This document shows positions 7,464 through 16,768 of a stretch of 64,000 nucleotides of DNA, one piece after another (the first letter of the stretch is position 1; every line of letters starts with the position of its first letter). The DNA comes from Microbacterium luticocti DSM 19459 (GTDB lineage Bacteria > Actinomycetota > Actinomycetes > Actinomycetales > Microbacteriaceae): NCBI RefSeq assembly GCF_000422405.1, contig NZ_AULS01000001.1, forward strand, positions 372,001 to 436,000. Direction: 5' to 3'. The position numbers were made by a program, and so were the translations under genes. Below the pieces are notes generated by a model, which did no database searches, was not told the origin of the DNA, and saw only the letters and a program-made list of their open reading frames with translations.

Positions 7464-9377
7464 TCAGGCGTTCGCGTCCTGGCGCTTCAGTCGCGCGGTG
7501 GCGCGGGCGCGGTCGTGCGCGTCGAGCACGACCTTGCGGATGCGGACGGTCTCAGGCGTGACCTCGACGCATTCGTCGTCGCGGGCGAACTCCAGGCTCT
7601 CTTCGAGCGACAGCGTGCGCGGCGGCGTCATCGACTCGAACGTGTCGGCCGTCGACGAGCGCATGTTCGTGAGCTTCTTCTCCTTGGTGATGTTCACGTC
7701 CATGTCGTCGTTGCGGGAGTTCTCGCCGATGACCATGCCCTCGTACACCTCGTCACCGGGCTTGACGAAGAACGACATCCGCTCCTGCAACGCGATGATC
7801 GCGAACGGCGTGACCACACCCGAGCGGTCGGCGACGATCGAGCCGTTCTGGCGGGTCACGATCTGACCGGCCCAGTCCTCGTACCCGGCGGCGATGGCGT
7901 TGGCGATGCCGGTGCCGCGGGTGGTGGTGAGGAACTCGGTGCGGAAGCCGATCAGGCCGCGGGAGGGAACGATGAACTCCATCCGCACCCAGCCGGTGCC
8001 GTGGTTGGTCATCGTCTCCATGCGCCCCTTGCGCAGCGCCAGCAGCTGGGTGATCGCTCCCAGGTACTCCTCCGGCGCGTCGATGGTGAGGTGTTCGAAC
8101 GGCTCCTGCAGCTGGCCGCGCTCGTTGCGCCGGGTGACCACCTGCGGCTTGCCGACGGTCAGCTCGAAGCCCTCGCGACGCATGTTCTCGACGAGGATCG
8201 CCAGCGCCAGTTCGCCACGGCCCTGCACCTCCCAGGCGTCGGGCCGGCCGATGTCGAGCACCTTCAGCGACACGTTGCCGATCAGTTCCTTCTCGAGCCG
8301 GTCCTTCACCATGCGCGCGGTGAGCTTGTGCCCCTTGACCTTGCCGGCCAGCGGCGAGGTGTTGGTGCCGATCGTCATCGAGATCGCCGGGTCGTCGACG
8401 TGGATCGCCGGCAGCGGCCGCACGTCGTCGGGGTCGGCGATGGTCTCGCCGATCGTGATGTCTTCGAAGCCCGCGATCGCCACGATGTCGCCGGGTCCGG
8501 CCTCGTCGGCGGGGTAGCGCTCGAGGGCGCGGGTCTTCAGCAGCTCGGTGACGCGCGCGTTGGCGTGCGAGCCGTCGTGCCGCACCCAGGCGACGGTCTG
8601 CCCCTTGCGCAGGGTGCCGTTGAACACCCGCAGCAGGGCGAGCCGGCCGAGGAACGGCGACGAGTCGAGGTTCGTCACCCAGGCCTGAAGCGGCGCCTCG
8701 TCGTCGTATGCCGGCGCCGGCACATGCTGCAGGATGGCCTCGAACAGCGGCTCGAGGTCGTCATTGTCGGGCAGCGCACCGTTCGCGGGCCGGGTGCGGG
8801 ATGCCGCACCCGCCCGTCCGGACGCGTACACCACCGGCACGTCGAGCAGGGCATCCACGTCCAGGTCGGGCACGTCGTCGACCAGGTCCGAGGCCAGCCC
8901 CAGCAGCAGGTCGTGCGCCTCTTCCTCGACCTCGGCGATCCGGGCGTCGGGGCGGTCGGTCTTGTTCACGAGCAGGATGACGGGAAGCTTCGCCTCGAGC
9001 GCCTTGCGCAGCACGAACCGGGTCTGCGGCAGCGGACCCTCCGAGGCGTCCACCAGCAGCACCACCCCGTCGACCATCGACAGTCCGCGCTCCACCTCAC
9101 CGCCGAAGTCGGCGTGACCGGGGGTGTCGATGACGTTGATGGTCACCGGCACGTCGGTGTGCGCGCCGTTGTAGGTGATCGCCGTGTTCTTGGCGAGGAT
9201 CGTGATGCCCTTCTCGCGCTCCAGGTCGTTGGAGTCCATCGCCCGCTCCTCGACGTGCGCGTGCTCGCCGAACGATCCGGTCTGGCGCAGCATCGCGTCG
9301 ACGAGGGTGGTCTTTCCGTGGTCGACGTGCGCGACGATGGCGACGTTGCGCAGGTCTGAGCGGTGTGCAATGGACAT
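7464..9377 (-). CDS. typA: Translational GTPase TypA/BipA
   Basis: This 637-residue ribosome-binding GTPase is involved in 50S assembly and stress or cold adaptation. GTPase motifs are intact: AHVDHGKTT (G1, residue 16 on), DTPGHADF (G3, residue 75 on) and NKTDRPDAR (G4, residue 130 on). EF-G-like domains II, III and V follow and then the TypA-specific C-terminal domain ([19 protein letters not shown]). The start ATG 9377 gives the family N-terminus [21 protein letters not shown]. It stands alone, with terminator-like hairpins on both sides. Confidence 0.97.
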   Translation of the reverse strand: MSIAHRSDLRNVAIVAHVDHGKTTLVDAMLRQTGSFGEHAHVEERAMDSNDLEREKGITILAKNTAITYNGAHTDVPVTINVIDTPGHADFGGEVERGLSMVDGVVLLVDASEGPLPQTRFVLRKALEAKLPVILLVNKTDRPDARIAEVEEEAHDLLLGLASDLVDDVPDLDVDALLDVPVVYASGRAGAASRTRPANGALPDNDDLEPLFEAILQHVPAPAYDDEAPLQAWVTNLDSSPFLGRLALLRVFNGTLRKGQTVAWVRHDGSHANARVTELLKTRALERYPADEAGPGDIVAIAGFEDITIGETIADPDDVRPLPAIHVDDPAISMTIGTNTSPLAGKVKGHKLTARMVKDRLEKELIGNVSLKVLDIGRPDAWEVQGRGELALAILVENMRREGFELTVGKPQVVTRRNERGQLQEPFEHLTIDAPEEYLGAITQLLALRKGRMETMTNHGTGWVRMEFIVPSRGLIGFRTEFLTTTRGTGIANAIAAGYEDWAGQIVTRQNGSIVADRSGVVTPFAIIALQERMSFFVKPGDEVYEGMVIGENSRNDDMDVNITKEKKLTNMRSSTADTFESMTPPRTLSLEESLEFARDDECVEVTPETVRIRKVVLDAHDRARATARLKRQDANA

Positions 9378-9470
9378 GGCCGAAGGGCACCTTTCGGTGG
9401 GAACAAGAGAGGAAGTGGATGCAGGGCCCTGTCCTCAGGCGAGGGTCACGACATGGCGGGGCACGCGGAA

Positions 9471-9516
9471 GGGCGCCCGTCCCGCAACCGATTCTAACGG
9501 TGCGGGGCGGGCGCCC
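9471..9516 (-). terminator. Strong hairpin at the end of the first oligopeptide operon
   Basis: Arms 9472-9490 and 9498-9515 (ggcgcccgtcccgca against tgcggggcgggcgcc, one bulge, seven-base AT-rich loop) form a long GC stem about 30 bases after the binding-protein stop. The position fits a terminator for the minus-strand operon 15316-9545. Confidence 0.65.
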
Positions 9517-9544
9517 CGGTCAGCAGGCGCTCAGGCGCCGTGAC

Positions 9545-11230
9545 TCACTTGGTGAAGCCGACCTGCGTCCAGTCGACCGACATGAACGTCGCCGGGCCGT
9601 AGTTGGCCAGGTTCTTGTCCACGACGGTGACGTTCGGGTACGGGTAGATCGGCAGGAACGGCACGTAGCCGGCGATGACGTTGTTGATGTCGTCGGCCAG
9701 CTTCAGCCGCTTCTCGGGGTCGAGCTCCGCGTTGGCCTGCTTCCACAGGTCGCCGAGCTTCTCGTCCGTGATGAACGCGTAGTTCTGGCCGGCGTCGCCC
9801 GGCTTCATGGCCGGGTAGAACAGCGACTCGCTCGAGCTGATCGGGAACAGCGTGCCCTGCCAGCCGAACGTGGCCATCTCGTACTTGCCGTTCTGGATGT
9901 TGTCGAAGTAATCCGCGCTCGGCACCTCGTCGAGGGTGACGGGGATGTCGATCTTCTTCAGCGACGCCTGGATCTGCTGGGCACGAAGCTCGTTCGACTT
10001 GGTGCCCTGCGGCACGACGATCGACAGCTTCAGGTCCTTGCCGTCCTTGCTCCACTTGCCGTCGGCGTTCTTCCAACCGCTGGCCTCGAGGTCCTTCTTG
10101 GCGGCGTCGAGGTCATAGGGAAGCTTGGCCTCCACCGTGTCCTCGTAGCCCTTCTGGCCCGGCATGAAGATCCAGTTGCCGTCCGTGGTCGCCTTCACAC
10201 CCAGCGGCTCGTTTGCCGACTTCGCGATGATGTTGCGGTCGATCGCCTGGGCGATCGCCTTGCGCACGTTCACGTCGTCCAGCGGAGCCTGCAGGCCGTT
10301 GAAGGTCACCTGCGCGTAGGTCACACCACCGGAGTTGAGCGCCTTGGCGCCCGACTTCTTCAGCGCGGCGGTGTAGGTGTCGACGTCCGCGGCGTCCACC
10401 GCGTTGATCTCGTTGTTCGCGAAGGCCTGTGCCTGCGACGCCTGGTCGATGACGGTCCAGGTGATCTTGTCGAGCTTCGGCTTGTCACCCCACCACTTCG
10501 GGTTCGGCGTCTCGGTGTAGATCTTCGCGTTGTTGTCGATCTTCGACATGATGTACGGGCCGTTGGACGGCATCGGCTTCGTGGTGTAGCTGGCCCACTT
10601 GGCCGGGTCGCTGGCGATGTCGGCCTTCACGGGCGCGGTGCCCAGCAGCGCCTGCCAGTCGGCGTACGGCGAGTCGAAGGTGAACTTGAACTCGTAGTCG
10701 CTGACGACCTCGAACTTCGACACCAGGTCGTAGCCGGCCGACGAGGCGATGTTGAACTTGTCGTTCTTGCCGGAAAGGGCGGCGAACGTCGCCTCGTAGT
10801 CCTTCGCGGTCAGCGGCGTGCCGTCTTCCCAGACCGCCTTGTCGTTGAGCTTGACATCGACCGTCTGGGGCGAGTCGCTCTCGAGCTTGATGTCGGTCGC
10901 GTAGTTGGGGTCGATCTCGACCGCGCCGTCCTTGGTGGCCTTGTAGGGCGCACCCATCAGCGGGGCCTGCATCGCGACGACGGGAACGTTGGCACCCTGG
11001 GTGGTGTTGATGTTCCAGTTGCCCTCGTCGGTACCCGACGACTCGACGGCGAGGCTCAGCGTGCCGCCCTGCTGCAGGTCGGAGGCCGGGACCGGCGTCC
11101 ATCCCACGAGCGGAAGCTGCGGAGGCTCGCTGCTGGTGGGCTTCGCGTTGGGCTGCGCGCAGCCGGCCAGCGCGAGCCCGGCAGCGCTGAGCACAGCGAC
11201 AGCCGCGAGTGCTGTGGTTCTGCGGTTCAT
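9545..11230 (-). CDS. ABC oligopeptide importer, substrate-binding lipoprotein (family 5)
   Basis: The 561-residue extracytoplasmic solute-binding protein captures peptides or similar solutes for the neighbouring permeases. A lipoprotein signal is clear: MNRRTTALAAVAVLSAAGLALAG in outline, with lipobox LALAGC and the Cys at residue 24, followed by an Asn/Ser/Pro linker. SBP_bac_5 features follow (KDYEATFAAL, LTAKD region, VNVRKAIAQAIDR-like DDVNVRKAIAQAIDRN near 350). The ATG 11230 is chosen because it starts the signal peptide; the reading frame is open upstream but encodes no signal. It is the last gene of the operon, 52 bases after the ATPase. Ligand specificity cannot be told. Confidence 0.9.
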   Translation of the reverse strand: MNRRTTALAAVAVLSAAGLALAGCAQPNAKPTSSEPPQLPLVGWTPVPASDLQQGGTLSLAVESSGTDEGNWNINTTQGANVPVVAMQAPLMGAPYKATKDGAVEIDPNYATDIKLESDSPQTVDVKLNDKAVWEDGTPLTAKDYEATFAALSGKNDKFNIASSAGYDLVSKFEVVSDYEFKFTFDSPYADWQALLGTAPVKADIASDPAKWASYTTKPMPSNGPYIMSKIDNNAKIYTETPNPKWWGDKPKLDKITWTVIDQASQAQAFANNEINAVDAADVDTYTAALKKSGAKALNSGGVTYAQVTFNGLQAPLDDVNVRKAIAQAIDRNIIAKSANEPLGVKATTDGNWIFMPGQKGYEDTVEAKLPYDLDAAKKDLEASGWKNADGKWSKDGKDLKLSIVVPQGTKSNELRAQQIQASLKKIDIPVTLDEVPSADYFDNIQNGKYEMATFGWQGTLFPISSSESLFYPAMKPGDAGQNYAFITDEKLGDLWKQANAELDPEKRLKLADDINNVIAGYVPFLPIYPYPNVTVVDKNLANYGPATFMSVDWTQVGFTK

Positions 11231-11282
11231 GTGCTTCCTCTTCTTCTGTGTGTCCCGCCGTATCGACGGGGTCCTGTGATCG

Positions 11283-13394
11283 TCAGCCGACGACCAGGGT
11301 GTTGCGGTCGACGTGGTGACATGCCACCAGGTCGCCGTCATGATCGGTGAGTTCGGGATCCTGCGCATCGCACAGCGCACGCTGCGGTTCGTCCAGGATC
11401 TTGTACAACGGACACCGGGTGCGGAACCGGCATCCGTCGATCCGCTCGGCGGGGCTGGGCAGGTCGCCCTGCAGCAGCACCCGCTCGCGGGTGCGCTCGA
11501 TCGCCGGGTCGGGGATCGGTGCCGCCGACATCAACGCCTGCGTGTACGGGTGTTTGGGCGTGTCGAACACCTGGCCGATCTCGCCGTACTCCACGATCCT
11601 GCCCAGGTACATCACCGCGACGTCGTCGGCGATCTGGCGGACCACCGCGAGGTCGTGGGCGACGAAGATGAGCGACAGACCGAGCTTGTCACGCAGATCC
11701 TGCAGCAGGTTGATCACACCTGCCTGGATCGACACGTCCAGCGCCGACACCGGCTCGTCGAGCACGAGGATCTTCGGATCGGTGGCCAGCCCCCGGGCGA
11801 TGCCGATGCGCTGGCGCTGACCGCCCGAGAACTCGTGCGGGTAGCGGTCGAGCATCGATGGGTCCAGCCCGACAAGGTCCAGCAGCTCGGCGACGCGCTC
11901 GTTGCGCTTGTCACGCGGTACGCCCTGGGCCAGCAGCGGCTCGCCGACGACATCGGCGATCGGCAGGCGCGGGTCGACGGCGGCGGCCGGGTCCTGGAAC
12001 ACGATCTGGATCTCGCTGCGCAGCGCACGGCGGGAGTGCTTGCTGAGCGTCGCCACATCGTGCCCGACCACCTGGATCGATCCCGACTGCGGCTTGATCA
12101 GCTCCATCAGCTCCAGGATGGTGGTCGTCTTGCCGCATCCGGACTCCCCCACGATAGCGAGGGTGCGGCCGGGCTTGAGCTCGAACGACACGCCGTCCAC
12201 CGCACGCACCGTGCCCACCTGGCGGCGGAACACGCCGCCCTTCATCAGCGGGAAGTGCTTGACGAGGTCCTGCACGACCAGCACGGGGGCGGCGTCGGCC
12301 GGCATCTGACGGGCGGTCAGGGCCGCCGGGCGCGGGAAGATCTCAGGGCGGGTGAGTTCTCCCGCGATGATCTCGCCCGACCGGTGACACGCCGACAGGT
12401 GGCCGTCGGGGCCGCCGTGCTCGACCAGCGCCGGCTCTTCGGTGCGGCACACGTCGATGGCGGCGGGGCAGCGCGCCGCGAACGGGCAGCCCTTGGGCAG
12501 GTTGGCCAGCGACGGAGGACGGCCCTCGAGCGGCACCAGCCGGGCGGTGCCGGCGGTGCGGATGTTCGGCACCGAGCGCAGCAGACCGATCGTGTAGGGC
12601 ATCACCGGTTCGGTGAACACCTGGTCGACGGTGCCGTTCTCGACGAGCTTGCCGGCGTACATCACGGCGACCCGGTCGGCCTGACCGGCCACCACACCCA
12701 GGTCGTGGGTGATGAGCGAGACGGCGGCGCCGGTGAGCTCCTTGGCCTTCTGCAGCACCTCGAGGATCTGCGCCTGGATGGTCACGTCCAGTGCGGTGGT
12801 GGGCTCGTCGGCGATGATCAGGCGCGGGTCGTTGGCGATCGCCATCGCGATCATGGCCCGCTGCCGCATGCCGCCGGAGTACTCGTGCGGGAACGCCAGG
12901 GCGCGCCGTGACGGGTCGGGGATGCCGACGATCTTGAGCAGTTCGACCGAACGCGCGGCCGCCGCCTGCTTGCTGAGGCGGTGGTCGTGCAGGCGCAACG
13001 CCTCACTGATCTGGTCGCCCACCGTGTAGACCGGGGTCAGTGCCGACAGCGGGTCCTGGAAGACCATCGCGATCTCGCTGCCGCGGATGCGCGAGAGCTG
13101 CCGGTCGTCCATCGCCAGCAGCGACGTGCCGTTGTAGAGGATCTCTCCGGTGACCACGGCGGTGTCGGGCAGCAGGCCCATCACCGCCAGCGATGAGACG
13201 GACTTGCCCGAACCCGACTCGCCGACGATGCCGAGGAACTCGCCCTCGTCGATGGTGTAGCTGATGTCGCGTACCGCGCGTACGTCACCGGACCGCTGCG
13301 GGAAGGTGACCGAGAGGTTGCGCACTTCGAGCAGGGGCGCCTTCGCGCGCACGGGCGCGGCGTCCGGCTGCGGCTGGATGAGGGTCTCAGGCAC
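11283..13394 (-). CDS. ABC oligopeptide importer, fused double ATPase (DppD-DppF type)
   Basis: The 703-residue protein is two ATP-binding cassettes in one chain, powering the adjacent permeases. Domain 1 (about 20-330) has Walker A GESGSGKS and signature EYSGGMRQR; domain 2 (about 365-690) has Walker A GESGCGKTT and signature EFSGGQRQR, with Walker B ILVLDEPVSAL. Each ends in an oligopeptide-transporter C-terminal domain with the Cys cluster (e.g. CPFAARCPAAIDVC and CRFRTRCPLYK) seen in DppD/DppF proteins. The GTG start at 13394 overlaps the end of the upstream permease gene by eight bases, and that coupling supports the start. Confidence 0.92.
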   Translation of the reverse strand: MPETLIQPQPDAAPVRAKAPLLEVRNLSVTFPQRSGDVRAVRDISYTIDEGEFLGIVGESGSGKSVSSLAVMGLLPDTAVVTGEILYNGTSLLAMDDRQLSRIRGSEIAMVFQDPLSALTPVYTVGDQISEALRLHDHRLSKQAAAARSVELLKIVGIPDPSRRALAFPHEYSGGMRQRAMIAMAIANDPRLIIADEPTTALDVTIQAQILEVLQKAKELTGAAVSLITHDLGVVAGQADRVAVMYAGKLVENGTVDQVFTEPVMPYTIGLLRSVPNIRTAGTARLVPLEGRPPSLANLPKGCPFAARCPAAIDVCRTEEPALVEHGGPDGHLSACHRSGEIIAGELTRPEIFPRPAALTARQMPADAAPVLVVQDLVKHFPLMKGGVFRRQVGTVRAVDGVSFELKPGRTLAIVGESGCGKTTTILELMELIKPQSGSIQVVGHDVATLSKHSRRALRSEIQIVFQDPAAAVDPRLPIADVVGEPLLAQGVPRDKRNERVAELLDLVGLDPSMLDRYPHEFSGGQRQRIGIARGLATDPKILVLDEPVSALDVSIQAGVINLLQDLRDKLGLSLIFVAHDLAVVRQIADDVAVMYLGRIVEYGEIGQVFDTPKHPYTQALMSAAPIPDPAIERTRERVLLQGDLPSPAERIDGCRFRTRCPLYKILDEPQRALCDAQDPELTDHDGDLVACHHVDRNTLVVG

Positions 13395-14325
13395 GGTTCA
13401 CTCCCGACGTCGGGTCGATGGCATCCCGCAGCGCGTCGCCGACGAGGCTGATGGCCAGAAGCAGCAGGATCAGCGTGCCGGCCGGGAACAGGAACAGCCA
13501 CGGCCGCGTGGTGGCGGCCGACTGCCCGTTCGCGATCAGGGTGCCCAGCGACACCGCCGGCGGCTGCACGCCGAACCCGAAGAAGCTCAGGCTCGTCTCG
13601 GCGAGGATCATCGCGGCGATGCCGAGCGTCGCGTCGATGATCAGCAGCGAGGCGACGTTCGGGATGATGTGGCGGCGCACCACCGACCAGGTGCCGAAGC
13701 CCATGTAGCGGGCGCCCTTGACGAACTCGCGTTCGCGCAGGGATCGGGTCTGGTTGCGGATCACCTGCGCCATGATCATCCAGCCGGTCACGGCGAGGAA
13801 GACCATCATCACCACCCAGCTGCCGTGCGTGAACGGGTACAGCAGGATCAGGATGAAGAAGGCCGGCAGCACCAACAGCAGGTCGATGAACCAGGCGATG
13901 ACCTTGTCACCCCAGCCGCCGACGTAGCCGGCGATCGACCCGAGCACACCCGCGATGATCGTCGCGGCGGGGCCGGCGACCAGGCCGATGATGAGGGACT
14001 TCTGCAGACCCGAGACGATCTGCGCATACAGGTCGTGGCCGAGGATGTCGGTGCCGAACCAGTGCAGGATCGTCGGCGGGTAGTTCATGTTGTCGACGTC
14101 CTGGTCGGTGGGCGACCACGCCGTCAGGAAGTGGCCGAAGATGGCCCACAGGATGAAGAACGCCACGACGCTGCCGCCGATCCAGAAGCGCGGCGTGTGC
14201 TGCAGGCGGCGCCAGATGACGCGGCCGCGCGAGGCGGGCTTGACCGCGAGCGTCGCGGTGACCGGCTCGGGCTCGGTGGGGGGAAGGTCGGACTGACTGA
14301 GCAGTTCCATGTCGGGCATTGCCAT
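13387..14325 (-). CDS. ABC oligopeptide importer permease (DppC type)
   Basis: The 312-residue inner-membrane permease has an N-terminal OppC_N segment (first helix near residues 48-68) and a BPD transmembrane domain with the EAA-loop region ASRAL-like FVKGARYMGFGTWSVVRRHIIPN. The C-terminus NRA follows DALRDAIDPTSG, the typical end of DppC proteins. It pairs with the DppB-type gene one base upstream (14327) and overlaps the ATPase gene downstream. Confidence 0.92.
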   Translation of the reverse strand: MAMPDMELLSQSDLPPTEPEPVTATLAVKPASRGRVIWRRLQHTPRFWIGGSVVAFFILWAIFGHFLTAWSPTDQDVDNMNYPPTILHWFGTDILGHDLYAQIVSGLQKSLIIGLVAGPAATIIAGVLGSIAGYVGGWGDKVIAWFIDLLLVLPAFFILILLYPFTHGSWVVMMVFLAVTGWMIMAQVIRNQTRSLREREFVKGARYMGFGTWSVVRRHIIPNVASLLIIDATLGIAAMILAETSLSFFGFGVQPPAVSLGTLIANGQSAATTRPWLFLFPAGTLILLLLAISLVGDALRDAIDPTSGVNRA

Positions 14326-14326
14326 G

Positions 14327-15316
14327 TCAGCGCCTCACTCTCGGGTCCAGGGCCGCATAGAGCACTTCGGACAACGTCGACGAACACAGGATCAGGATGG
14401 CCACGAACAGCGTCGAGCCGGCGACCGCATTGATGTCCTGCTGCTGGATGGACTGGATGGCCAGCTCGCCCATGCCGTGCCAGCTGAACACGACCTCCAG
14501 CATCGTCGAGCCGGTGACGAGCAGACCGAAGCTGTAGGCGAAGAACGTCGACATCGGGATGAGCGCGATGCGCACGCCGTGTCGCACCAGTGCTGACCCG
14601 CGGGTGCGGCCCTTCGAGCGTGCGGTGCGGATGTAGTCGGCGCCGAGCACATCGAGCATGGCGTTGCGCTGGTAGCGGCTGTACGAGGCCGCCCCGGCGA
14701 TCGCCAGCACCAGGGTGGGGAGCGCGGCGTGCGATATCCGGTCGCCGAACGCCCCCCAGAAGTCGTCGGGCGCGTTGGCCGAGTACTGTCCGCTGAAGTT
14801 GATGAGCTGGAACCCGAGCGCCTGGTTGAGGTAGGTGGCGAGGATCATCAGCAGGATGCCCATGACGAACACCGGCGTCGCGAACACGATGTACGAGGCG
14901 ACCGTGACGATCTGGTCGCTGAGCTTGTACTGCCGCACCGCGCCCCACACGCCCAGCACCACGCCGAGCACGGCGCCGAGGATCGACCCCACCAGCAGCA
15001 GCTGCAGGCTCACTCCGGCGCGCACGGCGAGCTGCTCGGTGACCGGGTGGTTGCCGACGGTCAGGCCGAGGTCGCCGTGGAAGATGTTCGTGAACCACGT
15101 CCAGGTGCGCTCGATGAGCGGGACCTTCGGGTTCACCCCCCAGGCGTCCAGCAGCTGGTCGATGGATGACTGCGGCGGGCGTGGATGCCGGTTCTCGAAC
15201 TGCCACACCGGGTTCAGACCGGTGCTGGCCAGCACATACGCCAGCGATGAGGCCACGGCGGTCAGGATCAGGTAGTTGATGATCCGGCGGACGATGTACA
15301 GCGTCACGGGCGCCAC
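14327..15316 (-). CDS. ABC oligopeptide importer permease (DppB type)
   Basis: The 329-residue permease is first in the operon. It starts with the family N-terminus TLYIVRRIINYLILT and has the EAA-loop AARSKGRTRGSALVRHGVRIALIP-like region near residue 245, ending in LYAALDPRVRR. GTG 15316 is used as start, but GTG 15307, three codons in, would give the more typical MTLYIVRR and cannot be excluded. Operon order is permease-permease-ATPase-binding protein, the reverse of the second system at 16.8-22.1 kb. Confidence 0.92.
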   Translation of the reverse strand: MAPVTLYIVRRIINYLILTAVASSLAYVLASTGLNPVWQFENRHPRPPQSSIDQLLDAWGVNPKVPLIERTWTWFTNIFHGDLGLTVGNHPVTEQLAVRAGVSLQLLLVGSILGAVLGVVLGVWGAVRQYKLSDQIVTVASYIVFATPVFVMGILLMILATYLNQALGFQLINFSGQYSANAPDDFWGAFGDRISHAALPTLVLAIAGAASYSRYQRNAMLDVLGADYIRTARSKGRTRGSALVRHGVRIALIPMSTFFAYSFGLLVTGSTMLEVVFSWHGMGELAIQSIQQQDINAVAGSTLFVAILILCSSTLSEVLYAALDPRVRR

Positions 15317-15459
15317 CCCGCATCCTGCTCAGCGCCGATCGGGCAGCCTGGGCCCCCGAGGCGGACGGTGTCTTCTTTGGTCACGGTCGTGAACGGTTTC
15401 CTTGCTCGTCGAGCGCCGACTTGTGATCGACGACGATGTCGATGCCGATTGGTGTTCGG

Positions 15460-15484
15460 CGCCGGCCCCGCGGGGGTGCCGGCG
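15460..15484 (-). terminator. Hairpin between the two oligopeptide operons
   Basis: cgccggcccc and ggggtgccggcg (15460-15469 and 15473-15484) form a GC stem in the 244-bp gap between the PH-protein gene and the first operon. The gap also holds an AT-richer stretch (15490-15540) likely to contain the promoter of the 15316-9545 operon, but I cannot assign -35/-10 boxes. Confidence 0.4.
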
Positions 15485-15560
15485 TCCACTCTAATGGACT
15501 TCTGGCGTTTCCCTCGCTTTCACATGAATTCTTTATCGGGGTGTTAGCAGTGCAACCTGC

Positions 15561-16190
15561 TCACAGCACCACGGCCAGCAGCGCGCAGACCGCACAGACG
15601 ACGCCGATCAGCACCGCCGGAACGTCCCATCCCCGCCTCACCGCGCCCGGCTCTCGCACCGGTGCGTCCTGCCAGGCGCCGCGGACCGCTTGCAGTGCGC
15701 CGTCGACCCCAGGCGTGCGCCGCACGCCGGCACCTGTGGGCTGCCGGCCCGGCGTGTCGGTCGCGGTGATCTGCTTCGCAGGCGTCGGCGGTGTGACATC
15801 CGTGTCGCCGTGCGTGCTGCGCGCACCCGCACGAGGGGCGAACGGGCTCCCCCAACACTCCACCGCGTGCCCGTCGTCGAGCACGATGCGCAGCTGTGCC
15901 CGGCGCTCGACGTCGGCGACCCGCCCCCAGGGCACGCGCACCCAGCGCAGCAGGTTGTGCGCGGTGACGGCCTCGGCGTCGAGCCGGATGCTCATCCGCA
16001 CCAGGAACACCCATGCGCACCACAGCACGAACAGCAGAATCGCGCCGGCGCGCAGCGCCAACACTATGCGCCCGCGCAGCGCCGCGTCACCGACGAAGAT
16101 CACCGCGATGCCCACCAGTGCCCAGAACGCGATCTGCGACGAGAGGGCACGCAGCACGAGCGGCCGTTCGTGCGAGGGGCGCGGCGTCAT
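15561..16190 (-). CDS. PH-like membrane protein, second of a pair
   Basis: A 209-residue protein with two N-terminal membrane helices (about residues 20-38 and 45-66), then a bacterial PH-like domain (SIRLDAEAVTAHNLLRWVRVPWGRVADVER), a polar Thr/Pro-rich stretch and a C-terminal helix (residues 190-208). The ATG 16190 overlaps the stop of the upstream paralogue (ATGA). Its helix-PH-linker-helix layout repeats that of the upstream gene, so the two arose by duplication. The function is unknown; the operon position behind an oligopeptide importer may simply reflect read-through. Confidence 0.72.
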   Translation of the reverse strand: MTPRPSHERPLVLRALSSQIAFWALVGIAVIFVGDAALRGRIVLALRAGAILLFVLWCAWVFLVRMSIRLDAEAVTAHNLLRWVRVPWGRVADVERRAQLRIVLDDGHAVECWGSPFAPRAGARSTHGDTDVTPPTPAKQITATDTPGRQPTGAGVRRTPGVDGALQAVRGAWQDAPVREPGAVRRGWDVPAVLIGVVCAVCALLAVVL

Positions 16191-16768
16191 GCCGGTCCCC
16201 CGGTGACGACGAGGGCGACGACGGCCCAGACCACGAGCACCGCCAGTGCCACCAGCGCCGGCACGTCCCAGCCGGAGCCCACGCGGCGGCCCGATGCCGT
16301 GGCATCCGCCCCCGGATCGACCCGATCGCGTGCGGAGTCGAACGCGCGCACGATCGCGTCGTACTGTGCCCGCACCCCTTCCGGGGTCTGGTCGCGTGTT
16401 CCCGGACGCCTGCCGCCACGACCCTGCAACGGGCCGCCGAGGGCGCGCACCCGCGCACCCGACGCGGTGGTGACCTCGACCTGCCACGGCCACTGGATGT
16501 CGGTGACCTCGGCCCACGGCATCCGCACCACCCGCAGCAGGTTCTGCACGGTCACGCCGTCGTCGTCGATCGCCAGGTGCGAGGCGAACGCCGACACGTA
16601 CACGCCCCACAGCGCCAGCAGCGGCCACGGCGCCAGCAGCAACGCGTCGCCCAGGCCCGCCCGTACGACCGCGTCCCCGAGCAGGTACAGCACCACCAGC
16701 GCCGAGATGCCCAGGATCGGGATGGCGGACCCGGGGCGGAACACGTGCCGCCCCGGATCACGGGCCAT
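16187..16768 (-). CDS. PH-like membrane protein, first of a pair
   Basis: 193 residues with the same architecture as its neighbour: two N-terminal helices, a PH-like segment (HLAIDDDGVTVQNLLRVVRMPWAEVTDIQW), a variable Arg/Gly-rich stretch with DQTPEGVRAQYDAIVRAFDSARDRV, and a last helix ending VVTGGPA. The ATG 16768 overlaps the stop of the ATPase gene by one base pair of the ATGA type, so it is translationally coupled to the importer. No enzyme motif is present. Confidence 0.72.
   Translation of the reverse strand: MARDPGRHVFRPGSAIPILGISALVVLYLLGDAVVRAGLGDALLLAPWPLLALWGVYVSAFASHLAIDDDGVTVQNLLRVVRMPWAEVTDIQWPWQVEVTTASGARVRALGGPLQGRGGRRPGTRDQTPEGVRAQYDAIVRAFDSARDRVDPGADATASGRRVGSGWDVPALVALAVLVVWAVVALVVTGGPA

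Noticed and set aside
7452-9359. Long plus-strand open frame (635 codons) opposite typA
   Set aside because: It mirrors typA codon for codon, is Arg/His/Val/Gly-rich with no domain, and TypA on the minus strand has every GTPase motif. Such shadows are expected at 70% G+C.
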